Shown here one piece after another: positions 50,737-59,773 of a DNA stretch of 64,000 nt (positions are counted from its first letter, which is position 1; each line of letters begins with the position of its first letter). The stretch is from RGEC01 sp964475595 (lineage in GTDB: Bacteria; Bacteroidota; Bacteroidia; NS11-12g; UBA955), in assembly GCA_964475595.1 (NCBI GenBank), contig CAYYXG010000002.1, positions 168,251 through 232,250 of the forward strand. Reading direction: 5' to 3'. Under the pieces are notes generated by a model that saw only the letters and a list, made by a program, of their open reading frames with translations, had not been told where the DNA came from and did not search any database. Made by a program: the position numbers and the translations under genes.

Positions 50737-52689
50737 TTATGCATCAATTTTTGCGTAGCGTGCATTGGCTTCGATGAATTCCCTGCGGGGTGGGACATCA
50801 TCGCCCATGAGCATGCTGAATATGCGGTCGGCTTCTGCAGCACTGTCCAGGGTAACCCTCTTCAGGGTTCTGCGCGCCGGATCCATGGTGGTTTCCCATA
50901 GCTGCTCAGCGTTCATTTCTCCCAAACCTTTGTACCGCTGTACATTTACACTGTCTTCCTTGCCTTCTCCGGCCAGCTGTTTGATGTGCATATCCCGTTC
51001 TGCGTCATTCCATGCATAGGCACTTTTGTTGCCTTTTTTTACCAGGTATAATGGGGGAGTAGCGATGTAAAGAAAACCATTCTCAATCAGTTTTTTCATA
51101 TAGCGGAAGAACAGGGTAAGAATGAGCGTGCGAATGTGAGATCCATCCACATCGGCATCCGTCATAATCACTACCTTGTGATAGCGCAGATTGTCCAGAA
51201 TCAGCTCTTTATCACCTTCTTCGTTGGTTCCAATGTGAACACCCAGTGCAGTGAACATGTTGCGAACCTCTTCGTTTTCATAAATCTTGTGCTCCAGGGC
51301 TTTTTCTACATTGAGGATTTTACCCCGCAGCGGCAAAATGGCTTGAAATTCTCGGTCACGGCCCTGCTTGGCAGTTCCACCGGCAGAATCTCCTTCCACT
51401 AAAAATATCTCACAAATGGTGGGATCTGTTTTCGAGCAGTCGCTGAGCTTACCGGGTAGTCCCATGCCGCTCATGGCACCTTTGCGCTGGACCATCTCAC
51501 GTGCTTTGCGAGCTGCGGCGCGCGCCTGAGCTGCCAAAATAACTTTGTCTACAATCACCTTGGCCTCTTTGGGGTTTTCCTGAAGAAAATTTTCAAGCAT
51601 CTCTCCAACGGTAGTATCTACAGCACCCATTACCTCGTTGTTGCCCAATTTGGTTTTGGTCTGCCCTTCAAATTGTGGCTCTGCTACTTTCACGCTGATA
51701 ACACCTGTCAGTCCTTCGCGGAAATCATCACCGCTGATTTCTACTTTTACCTTTTCCAGTAATTTTTGCTTCTCGGCATAACTCTTAAGGGTTCTAGTGA
51801 GCGCTCTGCGGAATCCGGCTACGTGCGTTCCACCTTCAATGGTATTAATGTTATTTACGTATGAATGCAGATTTTCACTATATCCGGTGTTGTATTGAAA
51901 TGCAATCTCTACCGGTATGCCGTATTTATCACTTTCACAATAAACAGGCTCGGGAATAAGTCGCTCACGGGTTCCATCAATGAAACCAACAAACTCCTTA
52001 AGTCCACCTTCGCTGAAAAATGTTTCCGAGTGAAAATTTCCTTCTTCGTCTTTGTTGCGCTCATCGGTCAAAACCAATCTGATACCCTTATTGAGGTAAG
52101 CCAGCTCCCTAAGGCGATTTTGCAGGGTGTCAAACTGATACTCCGTAGCCTGAAAAATACTGTCATCCGGAGTAAAGGTAACCTCTGTGCCCCTTTGGTC
52201 TGATTCGCCCACCACTTTTACATCATAAAGGGGTTTGCCAATCTGGTATTCCTGCTGGAAAATCTTGCCTTCTCTAAATACCCGCACTTTTAAGTGCTTG
52301 GATAGCGCATTCACACAACTTACACCCACGCCGTGCAAACCTCCGGATACTTTGTATGTGTCTTTGTCAAACTTTCCGCCTGCGTGCAAAACGGTCATTA
52401 CTACCTCCAGCGCACTTTTCTTTTCTTTTTGGTGCATATCTGTGGGTATACCACGTCCGTCATCCAAAACCCGGATACTGTTGTCTTCCAGAATACTCAC
52501 ATATATATTGCGACAATGACCGGCCAGTGCCTCATCAATACTATTGTCAACCACTTCATAAACCAGGTGGTGAAGACCCTTGGGGCCAATATCTCCAATG
52601 TACATCGCCGGGCGCTTACGCACCGCTTCTAATCCCTCCAGTACGGTAATGTTATCCGCACCGTAATTCCCACTATTTTGATTGCTCAT
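50737..52689 (-). CDS. gyrB: DNA gyrase subunit B
   Basis: 650 residues, the compact GyrB length without the long proteobacterial insertion. The GHKL ATPase part has VLEGLEAVRKRPAMYIGDIG, VYEVVDNSIDEALAGH, DDGRGIPTDMH and GKFDKDTYKVSGGLHGVG. The TOPRIM domain has LVEGDSAGGTAKQGRDR and MTDADVDGSHIRTL. The C-terminal end includes QRYKGLGEMNAEQLWETTMD. With GyrA it supercoils DNA. It is monocistronic; the 204-bp upstream spacer is AT-rich, with no exact -7 element seen. Confidence 0.97.
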   Translation of the reverse strand: MSNQNSGNYGADNITVLEGLEAVRKRPAMYIGDIGPKGLHHLVYEVVDNSIDEALAGHCRNIYVSILEDNSIRVLDDGRGIPTDMHQKEKKSALEVVMTVLHAGGKFDKDTYKVSGGLHGVGVSCVNALSKHLKVRVFREGKIFQQEYQIGKPLYDVKVVGESDQRGTEVTFTPDDSIFQATEYQFDTLQNRLRELAYLNKGIRLVLTDERNKDEEGNFHSETFFSEGGLKEFVGFIDGTRERLIPEPVYCESDKYGIPVEIAFQYNTGYSENLHSYVNNINTIEGGTHVAGFRRALTRTLKSYAEKQKLLEKVKVEISGDDFREGLTGVISVKVAEPQFEGQTKTKLGNNEVMGAVDTTVGEMLENFLQENPKEAKVIVDKVILAAQARAAARKAREMVQRKGAMSGMGLPGKLSDCSKTDPTICEIFLVEGDSAGGTAKQGRDREFQAILPLRGKILNVEKALEHKIYENEEVRNMFTALGVHIGTNEEGDKELILDNLRYHKVVIMTDADVDGSHIRTLILTLFFRYMKKLIENGFLYIATPPLYLVKKGNKSAYAWNDAERDMHIKQLAGEGKEDSVNVQRYKGLGEMNAEQLWETTMDPARRTLKRVTLDSAAEADRIFSMLMGDDVPPRREFIEANARYAKIDA

Positions 52690-52893
52690 TTTCTAACGTA
52701 AAAAAATCGTATTTGTAATTGTCTGTAAAAATACAACCTAACACAAGGTTATGAGCTGATTAATAATGCCTAATTTTCCACATTTTGAACACTTTTAAGG
52801 CATTTTCGTGGCATTTGTTATAATCCGATATGTCTGAAGCTCCAATGTTTCTTCTGAAGGCCTATTAATAAAAAACAGCCTTGCTTGTCAATG

Positions 52894-54303
52894 TTAAAAG
52901 ATTCTGCCTATCACACCCGCCAGTTGAAGGTATTGTGTCGCACTTTGCACCTGCTTTTGTCTGTATTCATTGAGTTTAAGACGAGTTTCTATCCAGCGGG
53001 TTTCTCGCATGTTCACCATAAATACGGTTGCATCGCCGGCATTGAATCGCGTCTTTTCATTTTCATACAATTGCTGATATTGTTCACTGATGCTGGTAAA
53101 ATCGCGGCTTATGGTGGCATAAGTTATGGCCTCCTGATAGTATCCTCCCACTTTTTGCGCGGTTTCGCGTATTTTTTGTTGCAACTTAAAACCCGATTCC
53201 TGCCAGGCAAATTTGGAAAGCTCATACTCTCCTCGTTCCTTGCGCAGAAACAATGAACTGCTAAAGCCAATTCCAAATGTGGAGTTCATACGCAAAGAAT
53301 TGCCTGCCGGAAACTCAAAATTGCCGGGACTTAATGCCCTGTATTTTAGATTTATTTCCGGTAGCATCGCTTGCCTGTTCAATTGCATTTCCAGTTTGTT
53401 TTTCTGTACGTATAAATCCATGATTTGCAGGCCGGGCTGAAGTTGTTGAATGCTCGAACTCACTACCGAGTCGGGGAAGGCCAACAACATGCTGTCCAGG
53501 AAATCAAGTCCGGTGTATTCAGGGTTTATATTATTGTTAATGTAAACGGGTTCATTATTCTCATTCCAAAGATGGGCAGATAACATCAGGCGGTTTTTGA
53601 ATTCTTTTACATAGGCATTCCGGTACAGTATATTGAAACTGCCTAGTTGAGCCGATGTTTCTATGGTATCAGCGGCAGATTTACTCCCCGCTTGATATTC
53701 AAACCTGATGGCACTCATCCGTTCGTTGAGGAGGGTAACCGCCTGTCTGCAAATTTCCTTTTCCTGCCAGGCAAAATACCAGCCGGCATAATCCTGAACA
53801 ACCTGCTGAGCCAGCTCATTGAGCAATTCCAGACGCATCGCTTCACTCTGCTCTTTAAATAGCTGTGCCTGTCTTAAACCTGTGCGGCGTTTGTCCGTCA
53901 CCATGTTTCGAAACAGGGGAATATCAACACCCACATAGGAAAGCCCGTTGTCTGGGGTTTTCATATCCGGACTCAAGTACAAACCATCATTTTTTTCAAA
54001 ACCGGCTTTCAAATCCGGACCAATCCATGTTGGTACGCTGATGCCTGCCGCAGTTTCAGTATAATAGTTTTCGGATTTAAAGGTTTTCTCTCGCTGTTCA
54101 AAAAAAACCTTGGGATCAAATCCGCCCCGTGCATACCTGAGGTAAGCCGAACCCTGCTTCGGTAATAGTGCTGCCTGTTTCGCAGTAGGATGAAATGCAC
54201 CTACCTGTTTTAAAATAATACCCAAATTGATACTGCCGCTATTTTGTGCTTTTGCCGGGGCAAAAATGCCCACCACCCACATTAGTATTAGACAATATCT
54301 CAT
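52894..54303 (-). CDS. TolC-like outer-membrane channel of the HlyD/ABC export operon
   Basis: 469 residues. A signal peptide (ILMWVVGIFAPAKAQ) is followed by long helical stretches with Gln, Glu and Arg patterns of the OEP family (LLNELAQQVVQDYAGWYFAW, NAGDATVFMVNMRETRWIET). It is more diverged than the TolC protein at 700-2058. It should form the outer-membrane exit for this operon's ABC/HlyD unit. Its ATG overlaps the HlyD stop (ATGA). Confidence 0.85.
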   Translation of the reverse strand: MRYCLILMWVVGIFAPAKAQNSGSINLGIILKQVGAFHPTAKQAALLPKQGSAYLRYARGGFDPKVFFEQREKTFKSENYYTETAAGISVPTWIGPDLKAGFEKNDGLYLSPDMKTPDNGLSYVGVDIPLFRNMVTDKRRTGLRQAQLFKEQSEAMRLELLNELAQQVVQDYAGWYFAWQEKEICRQAVTLLNERMSAIRFEYQAGSKSAADTIETSAQLGSFNILYRNAYVKEFKNRLMLSAHLWNENNEPVYINNNINPEYTGLDFLDSMLLAFPDSVVSSSIQQLQPGLQIMDLYVQKNKLEMQLNRQAMLPEINLKYRALSPGNFEFPAGNSLRMNSTFGIGFSSSLFLRKERGEYELSKFAWQESGFKLQQKIRETAQKVGGYYQEAITYATISRDFTSISEQYQQLYENEKTRFNAGDATVFMVNMRETRWIETRLKLNEYRQKQVQSATQYLQLAGVIGRIF

Positions 54304-55622
54304 TTTTGGGGTTTGGTTGAGTCCATTTCTTTTTTATAGTAATCCGGTGGGAACCCATTAAGCTGTCTCCATATTTCATACCACACACGAACACGGTTTA
54401 GCAGCAGATAGCCATGAGAGCCTGTACCCACACGTAACTGAGGCGGCCATTGCTTTTGTCCCACTTCCGGTGCTACCAGCAATCGGTATTTGCCATTGGA
54501 TGAGGGGGTGTTGTCAATGGCGAATACCCTTCCTGGAAAGGTTCCGTAGGTGTAGTTTGGCCAACCCGAGAAAACAATGGTGGGCCATCCGTCAAATACA
54601 AAATTAACGTGCTGTCCTTTTTTAACCAACGGCATGTCCATGGGATCTACGTACATTTCTACTGCCAGATGCACTGCCGAAGGCATGACTGTGCAAATAG
54701 GTTCGCCTTCTTTTACAGTTTCACCAATACCACTGGCAAGTGTTTTGGTAACATAGCCGTCCTGCGGTGCCAGAATGATATAAAATCCACTTCGTATGGT
54801 ATAGTTGCTAAATTGGTTGCGCAGCTTGCTTACTTCGGCTTCTGTTTCCATCTGATTGCTGATGGCACTGAAGCGTTCACTTTCCGCTTTCGCCATTTTT
54901 TCACCGTATTCTGCCGTGATATTTCTTAACTCGAATCTCGCATTTTCCAGTGATGCCCTGGCACCTAGCAGTTTGTTTTCAGCAGAAATGCGCTTGGCAA
55001 TGCTTTCCTGCCATTTTACGCGTCTGTTTTCAACTTCCAACGGACTTTTAATTCCTTTTTTTTCTAGCGAACTATCACGGGAAAATTGTTGTCGGGCAAT
55101 GCTTTCTCCTGTTTTGGCAGCATCCAGTTCTGCGCTTTCGCTGTTCACTTTCATCTGTTCTTGCTCTACTTTATTGCGTGCCTGTTTCAGTTTTAAGTCC
55201 TGATTTACCTCCAATTGGGTGATTTGTCGATTGATTGCATCAATCTTAGAGGTATAGCTGTTAACGCTACTTTCTTTCGCCCTAATCTGGGTTTCAGTTT
55301 GCTCCAATAATTTTGGATCTAGGTAACTTTCCTTTACTTCACTAATTCGAACAATGGTATCGCCTTTTCTTACGTAATCTCCCTCTGTTACATACCATTT
55401 TTCAATTCTTCCTCCAATGATGGTTTGAATTTCCTGCGGTCGTTGGTTGGGTAGTAACGTGGTCACCACTCCCTGAGTTTGAATGTTCTGAGTCCAGGGT
55501 AGAAACATAAATAACAAAAAGAGCAAGGTCATCCAAATCAGCACCTTACTCATGCGCCTTTGGGTCCATGGACTTTCTACTAGCAATGAATTACTCGGTA
55601 TATCTTTATTTATTATTGCCAT
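54300..55622 (-). CDS. HlyD-family membrane-fusion protein
   Basis: 440 residues. A short cytoplasmic N-terminus precedes one membrane helix (VLIWMTLLFLLFMFLPW). The lipoyl half PQEIQTIIGGRIEKWYVTEG is followed by a long coiled-coil hairpin (about 115-275), the second lipoyl half ILAPQDGYVTKTLASGIGET, and a beta-barrel domain. The last 40 residues (VWYEIWRQLNGFPPDYY) are an extra C-terminal tail. It bridges the inner-membrane ABC protein and the TolC-like channel. Its start overlaps the ABC stop by 10 bp and its stop overlaps the TolC-like start. Confidence 0.9.
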   Translation of the reverse strand: MAIINKDIPSNSLLVESPWTQRRMSKVLIWMTLLFLLFMFLPWTQNIQTQGVVTTLLPNQRPQEIQTIIGGRIEKWYVTEGDYVRKGDTIVRISEVKESYLDPKLLEQTETQIRAKESSVNSYTSKIDAINRQITQLEVNQDLKLKQARNKVEQEQMKVNSESAELDAAKTGESIARQQFSRDSSLEKKGIKSPLEVENRRVKWQESIAKRISAENKLLGARASLENARFELRNITAEYGEKMAKAESERFSAISNQMETEAEVSKLRNQFSNYTIRSGFYIILAPQDGYVTKTLASGIGETVKEGEPICTVMPSAVHLAVEMYVDPMDMPLVKKGQHVNFVFDGWPTIVFSGWPNYTYGTFPGRVFAIDNTPSSNGKYRLLVAPEVGQKQWPPQLRVGTGSHGYLLLNRVRVWYEIWRQLNGFPPDYYKKEMDSTKPQK

Positions 55623-57298
55623 GTAATATCCTGAATTGCAGTTGGAACATTATTAGAAGTAACTTTCCCCAAATCGGTCAGCCCATTTTCATCCAAATAT
55701 AAACATCGATCTGCATGTGATAATACCGGAATCTGATTGCTGATAAATATTACTGTAGAGTTTGTGTTACTGATGTGATTGCAAATATTTTGCAAATCTT
55801 TTTTGGTAAAGGCACTCCAGACATCATCAATCAAAATAAGGGGAGGTGTGTGGTACAAAGCTCTAGCCAACGGAATTTTCCGGGCAATATTATTGGGTAC
55901 ACCACTTTCAGACTCAAATTCATGGTTAAACCCTCCTTGCAATGAGGAAACGAAACCATGCAAGTTTAAGGTTTTGCTTAAGTCTGTAAGCTCTTTCAGA
56001 TCGGGTTCATTACCCAATACAATGTTTTGGGCCAGCGTGCCTTCAAAAATATGGCTGCCCTGCAGGCAGATCCCGGTAATGCTTCCCAGTCCTTCTGCAG
56101 AAATATTTTCTACCGGCACATGATTTAGCTGCGATGCAAATTCAGTATCCAGATCACCAATAATGGCCTTCAGTATGCGAGTTCTTCCGGTACCCGGTAA
56201 TCCGCAAATGCCTATTTTCTGCCCTGAAGATATTTCCACAACAGTTTTACCACTGTTACGGTCAACCAAAGTTACAATAGGGGCCTCTTTGATAATGTCA
56301 GTCTTGTCGGTATGGGCAGTTCGTAATTCTAATGGTGCGTCGGTAACACTCCCTAATTTTTCCAGTGCTATGCCGGCATCATATACGCTTTCTACCGAAA
56401 TAACCAGCTTTCCAACTGCACCGACCAATGAAATGATTAATATCTCAGAGGCTAAAAATTGACCCAGACTTATGTCTTCACGTACCAATAGATAACTACC
56501 CAGAAACAACATGGTCATGGTCAGTATTACTTTCATGCCTATGGCTATGGATGCCTGATTGTAAAGAATTCTAAAATGGGCCTGCCGACTTTTTACATAC
56601 TCCTTGAGATAATTGTTGGTTTTAACAATGTGAAAATTTTGTTCCTGCTTCAAATTAAATGTCACCCGATTTTGGGCGATCTCGGTCATCCAGAAGGCAG
56701 TCTTAAACTTGTAGTTGCTTTCGGCCCTGGATGATTGAACACCACGATTGTAGGTGGCCCGAAGAATGATGGCTACCAGAATCAGCAAAGAAAAACCAAA
56801 TACCAAAAACGCCGGATGATAAATAGCTAGTAATATGATCCCGAACAAAATTTCAAGCAGTGAAGTAGTAAAACTTAACAATAACTTACTGAAACTCTTC
56901 TGTACCGTGATGATATCGAGAAATTTTTCAGACAATTCCACCAAACTGGTGTGTTTTTTAAAATATCGCGATGCTGAAGCCAGCTTTTGGGAAAATTCAG
57001 TCGCAGTTCTTACAAACAAATTGCTTTGAATCGACTCTACAATGCTTAGCTGCGCCAATCCGGTTAATCCGGATAATAGTATGGCCAGGGTGATAAGCAC
57101 AATCAGTATGAACCAGCTACTGCTGAGTTTCCCTGCCAGCACCAATCCTATGATGGCCTGAATGCCCAATGGGACAATCAAACTAATAGCACCTGCCAAA
57201 ATGGCATATATATAAAGAAAGCGTATGTTTCTTTTTTCAGTCCCCACAAGGCGCCAGATTCTCAAGAATGGGCTGAGGGTCTCGGGGATAGATTTCAT
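55613..57298 (-). CDS. ABC exporter (TMD-NBD fusion) with a degenerate nucleotide-binding domain
   Basis: 561 residues. Six membrane helices (about 25-310) follow the type I exporter pattern (YIYAILAGAISLIVPLGIQA; FLGSYLLVREDISLGQF). The NBD keeps the fold but lost its catalytic residues: Walker A is GLPGTGRT with Arg372 instead of Lys; LSGGQ is replaced by VPNNI before ARKIPLARAL; Walker B is LILIDD, with Asp492 at the catalytic Glu position; and the H-switch His is Asn521 (FISNQ). The Q-loop Gln remains (GICLQGSHIFEGTLAQNI). No C39 peptidase domain precedes it. First gene of the ABC-HlyD-TolC operon. ATP hydrolysis by this domain alone seems unlikely. Confidence 0.9.
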   Translation of the reverse strand: MKSIPETLSPFLRIWRLVGTEKRNIRFLYIYAILAGAISLIVPLGIQAIIGLVLAGKLSSSWFILIVLITLAILLSGLTGLAQLSIVESIQSNLFVRTATEFSQKLASASRYFKKHTSLVELSEKFLDIITVQKSFSKLLLSFTTSLLEILFGIILLAIYHPAFLVFGFSLLILVAIILRATYNRGVQSSRAESNYKFKTAFWMTEIAQNRVTFNLKQEQNFHIVKTNNYLKEYVKSRQAHFRILYNQASIAIGMKVILTMTMLFLGSYLLVREDISLGQFLASEILIISLVGAVGKLVISVESVYDAGIALEKLGSVTDAPLELRTAHTDKTDIIKEAPIVTLVDRNSGKTVVEISSGQKIGICGLPGTGRTRILKAIIGDLDTEFASQLNHVPVENISAEGLGSITGICLQGSHIFEGTLAQNIVLGNEPDLKELTDLSKTLNLHGFVSSLQGGFNHEFESESGVPNNIARKIPLARALYHTPPLILIDDVWSAFTKKDLQNICNHISNTNSTVIFISNQIPVLSHADRCLYLDENGLTDLGKVTSNNVPTAIQDITWQ

Positions 57299-57420
57299 GT
57301 TTAATTAATAAATGTTTTTAAGCGAATTTTGTTTTACAAGCAATAATAGCAAATTGGATTCCATTTTTTTTAATTCGTTAATAGTAGGGTAAATAGTGAT
57401 ACTGCTGCTTGGGTCCTATT

Positions 57421-58833
57421 TTATTTTCCGCGTCGCTGAATCATAATGAGCGCCGTGTATATCATAATTTTTATATCTAGCCCTAAACTCATATTCTCCA
57501 AATACAGGATATCATATTTCATTCTTTCAATCATTTCATCCACATTCTCGGCATATCCAAATTTCACCTGACCCCAACTGGTAATTCCTGGTTTAATTCT
57601 ATGTAATCTTAGGTAATAAGGTGCCTTTTTTACAATTTGATCAATGAAAAACTGTCTTTCAGGCCTGGGGCCTACCACGCTCATGTCTCCGGCTAATACA
57701 TTGATGAATTGGGGCAGTTCATCTAATCGGGATTTTCTTAAAAATTGGCCTACACGGGTACGACGGGGATCGGTCTCACTGCTTAACTGTGGTCCTGAAA
57801 TTTCAGCATCCGTGCGCATGCTTCTGAATTTGTAAATATTGAACGGTTTGCCTTTAAAACCAATCCTTTCCTGTCGGAAAAAAACGGGTCCCTTACTGTC
57901 TATTTTAATCAAAATGCCAATGATGATAAAAATGGGTAAACCAATCAGAATTGCGATAAGACTAATGATAATATCAAAAATACGCTTGGCTGTTTTTTGC
58001 CATTGTGGCATCACTTCAAAATCAACTTCCACCAGCATTGCTCCCAAAATGTTGTTCATTTTAACAATGCCCAGAACCATTCCGTAGCTGTCTGGCAGTA
58101 TTTTTAGGTGTACTTTTTCGTTCTGTATTTGGTCTACCAGCACCGGAACCTGATTGTGTTCTTCGTCATCTAGGCAAATAATCACATCTTCTACCTGGTA
58201 TTGACTTATTATGGTGGAGACTTCATTGAAATTTCCTAAATAGGGGAGGTCATCCATGAGTCCCTGTTTTGCAGGGCTTCCGGCAATATACCCCAAAATA
58301 AAAAATCCTTCAGACTTTTTCGCAGCATTTAATTCTTGATAGAGTTTCGCTGCATTGGTTCCATTTCCTATTAGCAGGGTTTTGTAACCCCATTTTCTAT
58401 GCTGAATTTTGAAAATAGTCCTGCTCACAATCAGCAGTCTCAAGGTAAGGGTAATGCTTGAGTGCAGTGTAAAATAAACAAGGAGCGATTTGTAATAATC
58501 ATGGTAATCTCCAACGCTGTCATCCAATATTAATAGGAAGAAAATAAAAAGACTGCCCAAAATACCGGTAATGAATGTTTGCTCTACCTCTCGCAGTCGG
58601 CTTCTGCGAAATATTTTTCGGTAGTATCCGGTTCCTGCGTATATAATTAACCACATTGCAGGAATAAAGATTAATCCCGCATACAACTTTAAATCATGAT
58701 TGACAGGAATATCATAGCCATGTTTTACTGCTTCTACAACATGCTTTCTGTATAAAAAAAATAACAACCAAGCCCCTGAAGCAGAGAGAATGTCAGCTAC
58801 TACATGAAGAAATATTTGTAACCTTTTGTTCAT
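57421..58833 (-). CDS. Polyprenyl glycosylphosphotransferase (sugar-phosphate transferase, WcaJ type)
   Basis: 470 residues. Four N-terminal membrane helices, a Rossmann-like CoA-binding-type domain (WGYKTLLIGNGTNAAKLY, about 150-250), one further helix (IFDIIISLIAILIGLPIFI), and the catalytic bacterial sugar transferase domain: GPVFFRQERIGFKGKPFNIY, KFRSMRTDAE, LRKSRLDELPQFINVL, GDMSVVGPRPERQFF and KPGITSWGQVKFGYAENVD. It transfers a sugar-1-phosphate to undecaprenyl phosphate, the first step of exopolysaccharide or O-unit synthesis. Translationally coupled (ATGA) to the lipoprotein gene upstream; no glycosyltransferase or wzx/wzy gene is visible nearby. Confidence 0.93.
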   Translation of the reverse strand: MNKRLQIFLHVVADILSASGAWLLFFLYRKHVVEAVKHGYDIPVNHDLKLYAGLIFIPAMWLIIYAGTGYYRKIFRRSRLREVEQTFITGILGSLFIFFLLILDDSVGDYHDYYKSLLVYFTLHSSITLTLRLLIVSRTIFKIQHRKWGYKTLLIGNGTNAAKLYQELNAAKKSEGFFILGYIAGSPAKQGLMDDLPYLGNFNEVSTIISQYQVEDVIICLDDEEHNQVPVLVDQIQNEKVHLKILPDSYGMVLGIVKMNNILGAMLVEVDFEVMPQWQKTAKRIFDIIISLIAILIGLPIFIIIGILIKIDSKGPVFFRQERIGFKGKPFNIYKFRSMRTDAEISGPQLSSETDPRRTRVGQFLRKSRLDELPQFINVLAGDMSVVGPRPERQFFIDQIVKKAPYYLRLHRIKPGITSWGQVKFGYAENVDEMIERMKYDILYLENMSLGLDIKIMIYTALIMIQRRGK

Positions 58834-59720
58834 TTAGGATAGCTTAATCGTATGTTATCAATCAAAATAATCTGCTCTGTTTTTAATTCTTCCGGTTTTA
58901 TTGGACTGATTAACAACTTAATTTCCGTATCCGCAGGTTGATTGTATAACTCATAAATAAGGTTGATATAAAATCGCTTCCATTTCCCGCCGGTTTCAAA
59001 CAAATAGACATACGGCAGATATATTTGCCCGTTGCTGTTCTTTCGAATCATGGCTACCTGTGCCGGCACAGGCGACTTTATATCAAATTCAAACATAATG
59101 TCAGTGCCAAAGTATGGCAAATTACCAAAATACTTGAAAGAGGCCATGTCTATAGTTTTGGCGGTATCTGCGGCCGCAATCACCACTTTCATACACCGCG
59201 TGTTTCCCTCATATCGTCCATTCAAAGAAAACGCATCGGTGGTGATGTAGGAGGTATCTCCCTTTGAAGAAAATAAACGAACCAGTTCGCTATTGCCATC
59301 CTCAAAGTCTTCTAACCAGGGAAACTCTACATTATCTTTGTATTGAAGCGTTATGTTGCCGGCCGAGGTAACCTGGCCCTCGATCAAATTAATGGTAGTG
59401 TCAGCTCTTTTAAATAATCGATGAACGACATGCTGATTGACAGCCCCGTTAATACGAACCGATGGAATCACAGACAATTTGTGTTTTCCGGCAAACAAAA
59501 CCGGAACGGTACAAGGGATTTCAAACACCCCAATAAACTGTTCGTCAATGTAGATATTTAACGCAGAAATTTCATGAATGGGATTTCCTTGTCCAACAAG
59601 CGTATTAACACTTACGGAATCAATACGGATGTAGGAGGGTATGGGTTCTGACTCCCGGTCACAACCCGGCATAATTAGCAGTAATGCTGCAACTACGGGT
59701 ACAAGAAGGCGAAATCCCAT
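58830..59720 (-). CDS. Lipoprotein of unknown function in the sugar-transferase operon
   Basis: 296 residues from ATG 59720. A lipoprotein signal (LVPVVAALLLIMPGC) precedes a beta-rich protein. An early part resembles a PEGA-like carrier domain (ALNIYIDEQFIGVFEIPCTV). A later jelly-roll-like region (TDAFSLNGRYEGNTRCMKVV; RFYINLIYELYNQPADTEIK; IILIDNIRL) looks like a carbohydrate-binding-type fold. The family was not recognised. Position suggests an envelope role linked to the polysaccharide initiation enzyme. Confidence 0.7.
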   Translation of the reverse strand: MGFRLLVPVVAALLLIMPGCDRESEPIPSYIRIDSVSVNTLVGQGNPIHEISALNIYIDEQFIGVFEIPCTVPVLFAGKHKLSVIPSVRINGAVNQHVVHRLFKRADTTINLIEGQVTSAGNITLQYKDNVEFPWLEDFEDGNSELVRLFSSKGDTSYITTDAFSLNGRYEGNTRCMKVVIAAADTAKTIDMASFKYFGNLPYFGTDIMFEFDIKSPVPAQVAMIRKNSNGQIYLPYVYLFETGGKWKRFYINLIYELYNQPADTEIKLLISPIKPEELKTEQIILIDNIRLSYPK

Positions 59721-59773
59721 GCAGCGAAAATACAACAGTATGGGGCGTAACTCAAAAGTAATTTTAACGATGT

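Noticed and set aside
55613..57298. Bacteriocin-type peptidase-containing exporter (C39 ABC transporter)
   Set aside because: The protein starts almost directly with membrane helices; there is no room for a C39 peptidase domain and no leader-peptide substrate gene nearby.
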